Source of the DNA: Ruegeria sp. HKCCD4315
GTDB lineage: Bacteria; Pseudomonadota; Alphaproteobacteria; Rhodobacterales; Rhodobacteraceae
Reading direction: 5' to 3'
DNA length: 64,000 nucleotides
Assembly (NCBI RefSeq): GCF_013112245.1
Contig: NZ_WVRN01000002.1
Coordinates: 186,001-250,000 of the forward strand
Made by a program: the position numbers and the translations under genes. Shown here one piece after another: positions 53,593 to 62,073 of the stretch. The notes beneath the pieces were generated by a model, which did not search any database, was not told the DNA's origin, and worked only from the letters and a program-made list of their open reading frames with translations. The stretch's first letter is position 1. Each line of letters begins with the position of its first letter.

Positions 53593-54678
53593 TTAGCCAG
53601 CTTTTCGAAGCCCGATATCCATGTCCGGATGGGCAAACAGCCCCGCAGCGCATGGATACCGGCTTAGAATTTCGGTGCCACCCGGAAGACGATCGGCATA
53701 GAAACGCCCGTCTTCCCAATAGGTAGTGCCATCGATGACGATGCTGGGATCGATAACGTTCCAGCTGATTTCACCCGGCGCGTAGGTGCCGCATGTGTGA
53801 AAATGCAGGATACGGGGATTGCCGAAGGCAGCCCCGCCCCAACGTTCGTAGTTCTGGCGCATGTCCCAAGGATAGCCGCATCCGGGATGGATGCCTGCGT
53901 GCCAGGAATGAACGAAGTTTCGCTCAATGCCGAACTGTTCGGACACCCGATCATAATGCGCTTCGGCCCGTGCCACATCCGTCGGATGCCCTTCGAACCC
54001 CGTCAGGCGACCCTGATCGAGGTGGGCGAGAACCGGGTGAGTGAATTCGATAGTGTAGTCATCATAATATTTCGAGCCCGTCCCCGTTAGAAACGTCAGC
54101 GCAACACGGCCTGAAAAGCTGTGCGCCGGTACCGGTGTGAAAACTGACATAGGGAAGCGCAGGACTGAAGTATCGCCCGACGGGTCGAGGTTCATTTCAG
54201 GTTTTCCACGCACATCGGTGCCCAGAGGACAGGTGAACCGTACGTCCTGCGCGGTGTTCAAGACTTCATTGATCCCGGCCTTGAGCTCCATGAAGGCGTC
54301 ATGATGGCCATTTGAAAAACCGGATCCGAATTGTTCCCGGCTTAGGGCAAAACTGACAATGATCTTTTTGCCTTTTGGCATCTGCGAAAAGCGCAACTGA
54401 TCCCCAAGACGCGCCAAAAACAGGATGATGTCAGCAGTCTCGAACCGGGTCAGCAGCTCTGGGGGCAAATGCGGTTTTTCAGGGTTGAAGCCCACATCAA
54501 CCGTTTCCACCAACAAGCCCATGGACTGGGCCACCCCGGAAACAATTTTCACGCTATCCGCGTCGAAATACCCAAATTCTGGCGGCTCGTACGCGATCAG
54601 CAGCCGGTCACCTGCGGTTGCGTGCGCACAGTTTGTCAAAAGGTTTCGCGCTCCGCGCTCGGGCGTAATGTCCGACAT
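53593..54678 (-). CDS. M29 aminopeptidase T / NicX-like metalloprotein
   Basis: 361 residues from MSDITPERGARNL; codons further upstream in frame cross the divergent promoter and are not used. The layout fits the fold shared by M29 aminopeptidases and the iron dioxygenase NicX (2,5-dihydroxypyridine ring opening): LLTNCAHATAGDRLLIAYEP at the N-terminus and a C-terminal metal region with HSWHAGIHPGCGYP, HFHTCGTY, APGEISWNVIDPSIVIDGTT and a final HPDMDIG. I cannot decide between peptidase and dioxygenase. It is divergent from a GcvA-type LysR gene, beyond which lies a Rieske oxygenase, favouring a catabolic oxygenase-like role. Confidence 0.62.
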   Translation of the reverse strand: MSDITPERGARNLLTNCAHATAGDRLLIAYEPPEFGYFDADSVKIVSGVAQSMGLLVETVDVGFNPEKPHLPPELLTRFETADIILFLARLGDQLRFSQMPKGKKIIVSFALSREQFGSGFSNGHHDAFMELKAGINEVLNTAQDVRFTCPLGTDVRGKPEMNLDPSGDTSVLRFPMSVFTPVPAHSFSGRVALTFLTGTGSKYYDDYTIEFTHPVLAHLDQGRLTGFEGHPTDVARAEAHYDRVSEQFGIERNFVHSWHAGIHPGCGYPWDMRQNYERWGGAAFGNPRILHFHTCGTYAPGEISWNVIDPSIVIDGTTYWEDGRFYADRLPGGTEILSRYPCAAGLFAHPDMDIGLRKAG

Positions 54679-54774
54679 TCGCGTCTCCTGAGGGTTTGGG
54701 TTTGTAGAGATTACCAACCGGCGACGTCACCTATCTATTTGAAAGTGATTATGAGTGACATTAGAGTTACTAAT

Positions 54775-55698
54775 ATGATCTTGAACTTACCCTATTCCGC
54801 ACTAAGAGCGTTCGAGGCCGTTGTCCGCCACTCGGGGTTTTCGCCTGCGGCGACGGAATTGGGCGTCAGCCAAAGTGCAGTCAGCCAGCATGTGCGCAGC
54901 CTTGAGGAATGGTTGGGGCGCGAGTTGCTGGTTCGGGGTGCACGCCAGTCACGCCCGACCCGCGAAGGCGAGCTACTCGCACTTGCGATCTCAGAAGGGT
55001 TAGGTCGCATTTCAGATGTGTGCGCGCAACTCAGGGACAAAACCCGTTCGGACAGGACAATTGTGATTTCTTGCCTGCCAGGTTTTGCCTTCAACTGGTT
55101 GTTTCCACGCCTTTTACGCTTTGATATGGCACATCCGGACCTGTCGATTTCTATTGCGACTGACACAGGGCAATTTCCATTTTCTGGTGCGGATGCCGAT
55201 ATCGGAATTCGGTACGGGTTGGGCGATTACCCTGGCTATCAGGTCGATTTGCTTATGAATGAGCAATTGTTCCCGGTCTGCGCGCCGTCGCTGTTGCCCG
55301 ATCTGCGAAACGTTGAAGACCTCGCCAGACACACGATGCTGGTGGATGAGAACCTGCATCACGGGGCCGCCAGCCCCACATGGGAATTCTGGGCGCGGCG
55401 CTGTGGTCTGACTCTGCCAAACGCGCTTCGAACACGCCGATTGGGACAGTCCAATATGGTTGTGCAGGCGGCAATCGAAGGTTTAGGCGTGGCATTAGGG
55501 CGGGAACCGTTGGTCATTGATATGATGAGCGACGACCGCTTGGTCCGACCCTTCAAAGAAATGACCCAATCCCCGCTGTCTTATTGGCTGGTGCGACCGC
55601 ATGAAACCAAAGACAGCGCCAAAGTGTCCGAGTTTCTGACATGGATTCACTCCGAAGTTGCCACGCAACCCGAAATCCCGCAGTCTGCATCTTTTTGA
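54775..55698 (+). CDS. LysR-family (GcvA-like) regulator
   Basis: 307 residues. The helix-turn-helix LPYSALRAFEAVVRHSGFSP, AATELGVSQSAVSQHVRSLE is typical of the GcvA/AmpR branch, as is the sensor domain segment ADADIGIRYGLGDYPGYQVD. The ATG at 54,775 fits the usual family N-terminus; an ATG at 54,751 would add eight residues, and neither has a good ribosome-binding site. Located between the divergent NicX-like gene and the Rieske oxygenase 99 bases downstream, it may control both. Confidence 0.87.
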   Translation: MILNLPYSALRAFEAVVRHSGFSPAATELGVSQSAVSQHVRSLEEWLGRELLVRGARQSRPTREGELLALAISEGLGRISDVCAQLRDKTRSDRTIVISCLPGFAFNWLFPRLLRFDMAHPDLSISIATDTGQFPFSGADADIGIRYGLGDYPGYQVDLLMNEQLFPVCAPSLLPDLRNVEDLARHTMLVDENLHHGAASPTWEFWARRCGLTLPNALRTRRLGQSNMVVQAAIEGLGVALGREPLVIDMMSDDRLVRPFKEMTQSPLSYWLVRPHETKDSAKVSEFLTWIHSEVATQPEIPQSASF

Positions 55699-55797
55699 AA
55701 TTAGCCAAGCTTATATAAGCCATTAAAACTCTGGCATGGTATATGAGCGTTCAGCCACTCACACTGGCAAAAGGCACCTTGAACATTGGAGAGCTGA

Positions 55798-56844
55798 ATG
55801 TTTTTGAGAAACTGTTGGTATGTCGCCGCCTGGAGCAAGGACGTCGGGCGCGAGCTGAAGGCCGAGACGTTTCTGGGTGAAAACATCGTGCTCTATCGAC
55901 AACTGGACGGTACCCCGGTCGCGCTAGAAGATGCTTGTCCCCACCGTAAACTACCCCTTTCAAAGGGCAACCTGATCGGCGATGTTGTCGAATGCGGTTA
56001 TCACGGCTTAAAATTCGATTGCTCAGGCAAATGTACTGATAGCCCAACCCAGCGCGGAATGACCCCGCGCCGGGCGGTCGTAAAATCCTATCCGGTGGTG
56101 GATCGGTACAGGTATCTTTGGATTTGGATGGGTGATCCTGCCCTTGCGGATCCGGACAAGATTTTTCCGATTGAGAACTTTGATGACCCCAGCTGGGGTA
56201 AAACCGATGGTGGTGTGATGGATATCGACTGCCATTACCTGTGGGTCTGCGACAACCTACTGGACCCCAGCCATGTGGCCTGGGTCCATGTCACGTCTTT
56301 TGCGGGCGCGGGCACGGATGAAGAACCGCTGGATGTTGAGAAAACCGATCGCGGTGTGATCGTGTCACGCTGGATCGAAAACAAACCGCCTTCACCGTAC
56401 TACGCAAATCTGGTCGCGTTCGAGGGCGACTGTGATCGGCTGCAGCACTACGAGATGTGCCTGCCTGCCATCGCGCTGAACAAGTCCGTTTACACGCCCG
56501 TTGGCACCGGCGGCTATGGCAAACCCCCGGTCGACAAGACCTATGTCAATATCTCGTACAATTTCATGACGCCGATTGACGAAGACCGCACCCGCTATTT
56601 CTGGTTCCAGCATCGCAATACAGATCCAGACAATGCTGAAGTGTCAAAGTTCATGAATGACGGCGCGCGTATGGCCTTTCTTGAGGACAAAGAGGTGTTG
56701 GAGGAGGTGCATCTTGGCATGAAGCACGCCAAGACACCTCATATCGATCTTGGCTTGGACAAGGGGGCCAAACTGTTCCGCAAGGCGCTGGACACTGCCA
56801 TTGAAGCTGAGACGGCATCCGCCGATATTGCAGTTCAGGCCTGA
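55798..56844 (+). CDS. Rieske non-heme iron oxygenase (VanA-like)
   Basis: 348 residues. Rieske cluster ligands C47, H49, C66 and H69 (CPHR ... CGYHG); mononuclear iron ligands H159 and H164 in CDNLLDPSHVAWVH with N153/D156 nearby. Length and RNCWYVAAWSKDV at the N-terminus match the vanillate O-demethylase oxygenase (VanA) group, which demethylates or hydroxylates aromatic and related compounds. No ferredoxin-reductase partner (VanB type) is in the window, so the electron donor must be elsewhere. Substrate unknown. Confidence 0.9.
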   Translation: MFLRNCWYVAAWSKDVGRELKAETFLGENIVLYRQLDGTPVALEDACPHRKLPLSKGNLIGDVVECGYHGLKFDCSGKCTDSPTQRGMTPRRAVVKSYPVVDRYRYLWIWMGDPALADPDKIFPIENFDDPSWGKTDGGVMDIDCHYLWVCDNLLDPSHVAWVHVTSFAGAGTDEEPLDVEKTDRGVIVSRWIENKPPSPYYANLVAFEGDCDRLQHYEMCLPAIALNKSVYTPVGTGGYGKPPVDKTYVNISYNFMTPIDEDRTRYFWFQHRNTDPDNAEVSKFMNDGARMAFLEDKEVLEEVHLGMKHAKTPHIDLGLDKGAKLFRKALDTAIEAETASADIAVQA

Positions 56845-56954
56845 GCTCTGGTCCAACGAACCACTTCAAATGATAGGAAACGTGGCCGGAAATAGGGCAG
56901 ATCGGCAGGATCTTGGTGCAATGTATTAGCCAGCTGAAACTGGTGTCTTGCAGG

Positions 56955-57611
56955 TCAAAATCCAGCCGAAACAAGCTTTCCATTTCTCAGCTCAAGCGTG
57001 TCCGGCGCCAATGCCTGGCGGAAGGATGGGGCATGGCTGACCAGCAAAATGGCCTGTGGCAGATCCTTTAGGATCTCCAGCAGACGGGCCTCGTTCTTGG
57101 TGTCGAGCGCATTGGTCGGTTCGTCCAATAACAGCGCTTGCGGCTCCATTGCCAGCACGGCGGCAAGGGTTACAAGCCGTTTTTCGCCCCCGGACAATTT
57201 ATGCGTGATGCGGTCCCGCAGGTGCATCAAGCCCAGATCGGACAGAACCTTGTCAACGATGGCAAGCGCTTCGGCCTTGCTGCGGCCCAGATTGAGCGGT
57301 CCGAACGCGATGTCTTCTGCGACGGTGGGGCAAAACAGTTGGTCGTCGGGGTCTTGAAACACCAGCCCGATCTCTCGGCGTACCTCGTGGAAATCTGCTT
57401 CGGCCCGTCGGTCCTTGCCAAGGGCAATCACGCGTCCTGCAGTTGGTTTCTGCAACCCAAGGGCAATGCGAAACAGCGTAGATTTTCCCGCGCCATTGGG
57501 CCCTGCTATTGACAGGCGTTGCCCCGGATCAAGTGAAAGCGATGCACCGTCCAGCACGTATGCCTGCCCGGGATAGGCGAAATGGATATCTTCGAGTTTA
57601 AGGATCGTCAT
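56955..57611 (-). CDS. ECF-type cobalt/nickel transporter ATPase (CbiO/NikO)
   Basis: 218 residues from the ATG overlapping the permease stop (ATGA). Walker A GPNGAGKSTLFRI, Q-loop VFQDPDDQLFCPTVAEDIAF, signature LSGGEKRLVTLA, Walker B ALLLDEPTNALD, switch histidine VSHA. Short C-terminus as in CbiO/NikO. Last gene of the five-gene metal-uptake operon. Confidence 0.93.
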   Translation of the reverse strand: MTILKLEDIHFAYPGQAYVLDGASLSLDPGQRLSIAGPNGAGKSTLFRIALGLQKPTAGRVIALGKDRRAEADFHEVRREIGLVFQDPDDQLFCPTVAEDIAFGPLNLGRSKAEALAIVDKVLSDLGLMHLRDRITHKLSGGEKRLVTLAAVLAMEPQALLLDEPTNALDTKNEARLLEILKDLPQAILLVSHAPSFRQALAPDTLELRNGKLVSAGF

Positions 57612-58390
57612 AGGAAATCCAGACAAAGAAGACCGAGGCAGATCGAACCCAGGGTCACAGCGAACAAGCAGTCGCGCAGGGTCAGATGAAAATCCTGCAG
57701 CAAAAGTAGCCGCCCAGAAAACCCGCGGCATTTCATGGCGCTAAGTATGCGTTCTGACCGTTCGATGGCACGCACCAGCATCATGCCAACCAGATAGCCA
57801 AAGCTGCGATAAGTGTGCCAGTTGGTGCCGGGGCGGAAACCACGAACTTTCATGGCCCCGCGAAGGCGCAGATATTCTTCGCGCAAGACTTCGATATATC
57901 TGATGGTGAACATCAGCAAATGCACAAGAGCATCTGGGCAGCGCAGTTTGTGCAAAGCATGACCCAGAGTGACGGGTTCCAACGTACCGACCAGAACCAT
58001 CAGGGTCAGGACCACGGCGTTGGCTGTCAGAGCAATCTCAATGGCTTTCCACAGTCCCTGCCAACTGGCCGGATACCCAAACAGGGTGAACATCGCGTCA
58101 CCGGGCATGGAAAAGGGCAAAAGTATCAACATGAAGATGATAAAGCTGTCCATCATGGCCATGCGTTTAAGTGTGCGGCGCACGGGTAGGCGAGACATCA
58201 AAAGCAGGCCGATAGAGATTGCCAGAGCCACAATCAACGCGGGGATGCTGGATAGCGAAACCGTTACAACAGCGAAAAAGCACGCCATCACGATCCGCAT
58301 CCGAGGGTCCAACTCTCCGATCACCCCGAAGGGTGCGCTGGCATCAGCCTCGGCCAGCGTCTTTGCCTGGGGTTCCAGAGCGTGAGCCAT
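57608..58390 (-). CDS. ECF-type metal transporter permease (CbiQ/NikQ)
   Basis: 260 residues with about five membrane segments (IVMACFFAVVTVSLSSIPAL, FIIFMLILLPFSM). The coupling motifs EEYLRLRGAMKVRGF and ERSERILSAMKCRGFSG contain the A-R-G-type arginines that dock to the ATPases in ECF T-components. Overlaps both neighbours by a few bases. Confidence 0.92.
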   Translation of the reverse strand: MAHALEPQAKTLAEADASAPFGVIGELDPRMRIVMACFFAVVTVSLSSIPALIVALAISIGLLLMSRLPVRRTLKRMAMMDSFIIFMLILLPFSMPGDAMFTLFGYPASWQGLWKAIEIALTANAVVLTLMVLVGTLEPVTLGHALHKLRCPDALVHLLMFTIRYIEVLREEYLRLRGAMKVRGFRPGTNWHTYRSFGYLVGMMLVRAIERSERILSAMKCRGFSGRLLLLQDFHLTLRDCLFAVTLGSICLGLLCLDFL

Positions 58391-58968
58391 CAGGCGGCCA
58401 TTTTCCGGCGTGCAGCGACATAAAAGCCGATGCCGAACAGACCGATAATGTAGCCGATCCCACCCAGAACGGTCTGCAAGTCGTTGTGTTCGCGATAGGC
58501 TGCAATCTCACGGCGCAGAGGGCGGGTTTCGTCTCGTACCGCTTGGGCAATGGCCGCGCGCTCCTCGTCGGTTAATGACGCAACAGTCGTCGCGGCATCG
58601 TTTGCGTTTTCAACCTGCGTAGCAGGTTTTACAAGCTCGGCATCCACGCCCAAAATCTCAGCCACTTCCTCGGCGGGCATGGTGACCTCGGCTAGATGAC
58701 CAGCGCCCAGATCTGCTTTGAACGTGTGCGCGACAGGTTCGGTGGGGGTGTAGAGGAAGAATCCATCGGTATTTGTGACTGTTCGCCCCAGTTCAGCGCC
58801 ATCGGGGCCGTAAACAACAACTTCCTGGTTTTCAGCCATGTCGCCGTTGGAAAAGCCCAATTCCCCTTCAATCGCGTCGCCTGCGGGAAAGACCCCTGTG
58901 ATAACTTTATGGGCCAGCGCAGGAAGTGGGGTAAGCCATACCGCAACTGCAAAAATCAGATGTCTCAT
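58390..58968 (-). CDS. Metal transporter auxiliary component (NikL-like)
   Basis: 192 residues: a signal peptide (MRHLIFAVAVWLTPLPALA-HK), a periplasmic carboxypeptidase-like beta domain (KVITGVFPAGDAIEGELGFS, GFFLYTPTEPVAHTFKADLG), a helical linker with RRE, and a C-terminal membrane helix (GGIGYIIGLFGIGFYVAARR). The histidine at the mature N-terminus (AHK) is typical. NikL works with NikM in NikKMLQO systems, replacing CbiN. Overlaps the NikQ gene and the NikM gene (both ATGA). Confidence 0.85.
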   Translation of the reverse strand: MRHLIFAVAVWLTPLPALAHKVITGVFPAGDAIEGELGFSNGDMAENQEVVVYGPDGAELGRTVTNTDGFFLYTPTEPVAHTFKADLGAGHLAEVTMPAEEVAEILGVDAELVKPATQVENANDAATTVASLTDEERAAIAQAVRDETRPLRREIAAYREHNDLQTVLGGIGYIIGLFGIGFYVAARRKMAA

Positions 58969-59576
58969 TCGGGGGCGCCTATAAGAAAGAGTTCAGGCTT
59001 GACCTTGCGGGCCAATAGAATAGCAAAACCGGTAAGTACCGCTTCGATTGCCATAACGGGAATATGTGCAAAAAAGACCAGTTTCGCGGCTGGTAGGAAT
59101 TCGTCACCAGACAGAGCCAGAGAGACAGCGACAAGGGCCGTAGTGGCTGCAATCGAAAATGCTCCGCTGATGCCGCCCCAAACAGCGCCCTGCAGCGGAG
59201 AGCCGCGTGCGATCAGACGGCCAAAGATCATCCATGTCAGCACCGCCGGAAGTGCGATGTTGACCGTGTTAATCCCAAGCACAGTCAAACCGCCAAAACC
59301 AAAAAACACGGCTTGAAGCAGCAAGCCAACAAACAGCGCAGGAAAAGCGGCCCAGCCAAGCAAAAGCCCAGCTAGACCGTTCAGTATCAAATGCACAGAG
59401 GACGGGCCGATCGGCACATGGATCAGCGAGGCTACAAAAAAGCTGGCCGACAGCACGCCCGCCGTGGGAATGCGGTCCAGGTCCAGCGATTTCAGCCCTA
59501 TGGCAATGCCGCCAGCCGCTGCGATTGCGCCGCCGATCACAACTGGGTTCGAAAGGGCTCCGTCCACGATGTGCAT
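58965..59576 (-). CDS. ECF-type substrate-binding membrane component (CbiM/NikM)
   Basis: 203 residues. The N-terminus MHIVDGALSNP carries the metal-coordinating Met1-His2 loop of CbiM/NikM; HVPIGPSSVHLILNGLAGLL supplies further histidines. Six or seven membrane segments. It determines metal specificity (Co2+ or Ni2+). The cobalamin riboswitch ahead of the operon suggests cobalt. Confidence 0.93.
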   Translation of the reverse strand: MHIVDGALSNPVVIGGAIAAAGGIAIGLKSLDLDRIPTAGVLSASFFVASLIHVPIGPSSVHLILNGLAGLLLGWAAFPALFVGLLLQAVFFGFGGLTVLGINTVNIALPAVLTWMIFGRLIARGSPLQGAVWGGISGAFSIAATTALVAVSLALSGDEFLPAAKLVFFAHIPVMAIEAVLTGFAILLARKVKPELFLIGAPE

Positions 59577-59581
59577 AGGGG

Positions 59582-60367
59582 TTACTCCAGATCCCAGGCG
59601 CGGATCCAGATCACAGCATCCTGGCTCAGTTCTTTGCCTTCATGTTCGGTTTTTGGGCCCGCACCCAAAGCGGCAAAACCCCAGTAACCCGCTTTCGGTA
59701 CGCCAAAGGTGAAATAGCCGTTCTCATCTGAAATCGCGACCAATGCGCCGCCCGGTAGTGGGGATGCCGTGGCATCTTTCGCACCGTTTCCCGCCAGATC
59801 GGGCTCAGCTGCCATGTATTCGATTTCGATTTCAGCACCGGCAACCGGCTCGCCTTCGCTCAGTACACGGCCGGTGAAGGTGGAACCTGCAATGACGTTA
59901 TAGGGCTTGTTCAACGGCAGAATTTCGGTCGCCAGCCCTTGCGGTTGATTCCAGTCGGTGGGCAGTTCATTGCGGTTCAGGTAAGCCTTAGTGATCTGCT
60001 GGATATAGATATCCTCGGATTCTTCGTAGTAAGGCGCAGGTACCGTCACCAGCACATAGTCGCCGGACCGCTTAACCGGGACCGAACCAAGAAATGCCTT
60101 GGCGCTGTTTTCGGGGCCTTCGAATGTGGTTTCTTCCAATGTACCCAGCAGATCGGTCTTTTCACCATTGTGGATCACATAGAATTCTTCTGGCTTTTCC
60201 AGGGTCATCACGTGCCCGGCTTCAAACGGATGCCAGAAGACCAACTTGACAGGAACGTCGCCCGGACGCTCGATCATGGTATCCTCGGTGTATTCCAGCA
60301 AGAAATGAGCCTGAGCCAGCGCGGGCAGCGCCGCAGTAGCGGCCGCGGCCAACAAAAAGTGTTTCAC
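59582..60367 (-). CDS. Periplasmic metal-uptake component (NikK-like, DUF4198)
   Basis: 261 residues from a GTG (VKHFLLAAAATAALPALAQA-HF) with AAGGACG upstream; the longer in-frame reading would enter the riboswitch leader. The mature N-terminal histidine (AHF) and the DUF4198 pattern (VKLVFWHPFEAGHVMTLEKP, GDYVLVTVPAPYYEESEDIY, GENGYF-like DENGYFTFGVPKAGYWGFA) fit NikK, which scavenges metal for the NikM/L pair. First gene of the operon, five bases before nikM. Confidence 0.87.
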   Translation of the reverse strand: MKHFLLAAAATAALPALAQAHFLLEYTEDTMIERPGDVPVKLVFWHPFEAGHVMTLEKPEEFYVIHNGEKTDLLGTLEETTFEGPENSAKAFLGSVPVKRSGDYVLVTVPAPYYEESEDIYIQQITKAYLNRNELPTDWNQPQGLATEILPLNKPYNVIAGSTFTGRVLSEGEPVAGAEIEIEYMAAEPDLAGNGAKDATASPLPGGALVAISDENGYFTFGVPKAGYWGFAALGAGPKTEHEGKELSQDAVIWIRAWDLE

Positions 60368-60437
60368 AAATACGTCCTTCTCACGTCGCGCCTTCCCCGG
60401 CACGCATTGGTTTTTGACATGGGTGAATGCGAAACTA

Positions 60438-60455
60438 TTTGCCCCATCGGGCAAA
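60438..60455 (-). terminator. Hairpin between riboswitch and nikK
   Basis: TTTGCCC-GATG-GGGCAAA on the minus strand, a perfect 7-bp stem followed by TAGTTTCG. It sits between the riboswitch and the first gene, so it could be part of the expression platform. The T-run is poor, so translation control is equally possible; a second hairpin (GCGCCCT/AGGGTGC, 60,489-60,507) directly follows the riboswitch. Confidence 0.5.
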
Positions 60456-60506
60456 CAGATCCGGCGCACACCCCGTCGCCGATGATGAGCACCCTTTCCG
60501 AGGGCG

Positions 60507-60688
60507 CATGTTCGGCAGGTCTCCTGACTTGCGGGTCTAAACGCTTAACTGGCCTTCCCGGGTGTGACCCAGTGGCGTAATCAGTCTCGCTCGCCGCTTA
60601 CAGTTGCGGGGGCAGTTGCAGAATTGGCCAAGAATGTGCCGCACTGCATTCCCTATTGCCTCCGGGTGACTCCCCGGAACCGAACATG
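60507..60688 (-). promoter_or_regulatory. Cobalamin riboswitch
   Basis: Read on the minus strand it has all conserved parts in order: P1 CATGTTCGG (60,688-60,680) pairing with CCGAACATG (60,515-60,507), GGGAATGCAGTGCGG, CACATTCT, the core CAACTGCCCCCGCAACTGTA and AGCGG, the B12 box GCCACTGG, CGGGAAGG, and the terminal GCAAGTCAGGAGACCTGCCG. Located 140 bases upstream of the NikK-like gene. With bound B12 it should switch off the metal importer, marking the operon as a cobalt system. Confidence 0.96.
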
Positions 60689-60879
60689 GCGCGTTGATGA
60701 CAGAAAAACTTGAGCACGGTCAACTCCCGATTGCGGCATTGGAAGGGTCATCTGCGAATTCCGGAGGTGTTCCGCTTTAAACTCATCGGCTGCGGTGATG
60801 TCTAAGTGTTGGTGTTGTGACCTGTTCGTTGATTGCGGGGATTGTCCGTAGCGGGTTGCTGGAATTAATTTTTTGATTG

Positions 60880-60895
60880 CCGAAACCGGTTTCGG
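60880..60895. promoter_or_regulatory. LacI-family operator
   Basis: CCGAAACCGGTTTCGG is a perfect 16-base palindrome with the central CG-flanked symmetry usual for LacI-family sites. It lies 18 bases before the LacI start and just after an AT-rich -10-like stretch (GGAATTAATTTTTTG), well placed for autoregulation of the regulator and the sugar-transport genes behind it. Confidence 0.88.
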
Positions 60896-60912
60896 AACAG
60901 TTAAATGAAAGA

Positions 60913-62073
60913 ATGATGGCGAATCCCGAATTGCAACAGCGACAAATCCGGTCCCAGCGCGCCGCGTCCGGTGGGCGGGTGAAGCTTGACGAATTGGCAC
61001 ATCACCTTGGCCTTTCGAAAAGCACCGTGTCGCGTGCATTGAACGGGTATTCCGACATCTCAGAATCAACGCGAAAGCGTGTTGAGGTGACGGCGCGCAA
61101 GATGGGGTATCGCCCGCTCAGCCATGCTCAGGCTATTCGAACGGGGCGCGTGCGTGCCATTGCCATGGTCATCAACAGTGAAGAACCGGACCGGCACAAT
61201 CCGTTTTTTCAGGACTTTCTGGCAGGGGCTTGTGAAGCTGCAAGTGCGTCTGACTGGACGATGACAATCTCGACCGCGAAGTCGAAGCAGGACATGTTAA
61301 ATGTTTTGGGCCGTTTGGTCGAAGAACGAAAGGCCGATGGATTTATCCTGCCGCGTACCGAAGTAGATGACGCGCGAGTTGGGTACCTCAGCGACCTGCA
61401 GGTGCCTTTCATCCTTTATGGTCGGACAGGATATGGCCGAACCGGCTATCAGGACGATACGTCGTGGTTTGATATTTCCGGCGAAATAGCCATGAGCGAC
61501 GCGGTCGAACGTCTGGTCCGTTTTGGTCACAGCCGTATCGGGTTTGTCGGCAGTGATCCCAAGTTCAACTACAGCCACCTGCGTCGGGATGGCTATGTCG
61601 ACGGGCTTAGGGCTGCAGGATTGCCAGTCGATCCCGAATTGATCCGAGAAGGCGCGCGCACCCGCGAGGAAGGGGCCGCTGAAGCGCGCGCTTTATTGCG
61701 TCTTCCTGTCCCGCCGACCGCGATTGTATTTGCGACGGATCAGGCTGCACTGGGAAGCTACTCTGTCTGCGCAGAATTTGGCCTTGAGATCGGGCGCGAT
61801 GTCTCGGTTCTTGGATATGACGGGGTCCCGGAATGCCAATACGCCAGCCCCGGGCTGACGACGTTCAGCGTCGACTCCAAACGGGCAGGCGAACGCCTTG
61901 CAACGATGCTTATACGTCAGACCCGAGGGGAAGAGCCCGCAACTTTGCGCGAGCTCAGCCAGGCGGTGCTGATTGAACGCGACTCTGACGGGCCGCCACT
62001 GCTGACCTCGAACGAGTTGGCGAAAAAAATCAAACGATCCATGGAAGACAATCGGGGAGGAAACCGACCATGA
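60913..62073 (+). CDS. LacI-family transcriptional regulator
   Basis: 386 residues from the first ATG of an ATG-ATG pair (60,913/60,916). After a ~20-residue leader comes the helix-turn-helix VKLDELAHHLGLSKSTVSRA with LNGYSDISESTRKRV, then the hinge and periplasmic-binding-like sensor (FFQDFLAGACEAASASDWTM, HSRIGFVGSDPKFNYSHLRR, PTAIVFATDQAALGSYSVC, VSVLGYDGVPECQYASPGLT). Its stop overlaps the start of the binding-protein gene, so it is co-translated with its likely targets; such regulators usually repress until a sugar binds. An AglR-like (alpha-glucoside) role is possible but unproven. Confidence 0.92.
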   Translation: MMANPELQQRQIRSQRAASGGRVKLDELAHHLGLSKSTVSRALNGYSDISESTRKRVEVTARKMGYRPLSHAQAIRTGRVRAIAMVINSEEPDRHNPFFQDFLAGACEAASASDWTMTISTAKSKQDMLNVLGRLVEERKADGFILPRTEVDDARVGYLSDLQVPFILYGRTGYGRTGYQDDTSWFDISGEIAMSDAVERLVRFGHSRIGFVGSDPKFNYSHLRRDGYVDGLRAAGLPVDPELIREGARTREEGAAEARALLRLPVPPTAIVFATDQAALGSYSVCAEFGLEIGRDVSVLGYDGVPECQYASPGLTTFSVDSKRAGERLATMLIRQTRGEEPATLRELSQAVLIERDSDGPPLLTSNELAKKIKRSMEDNRGGNRP

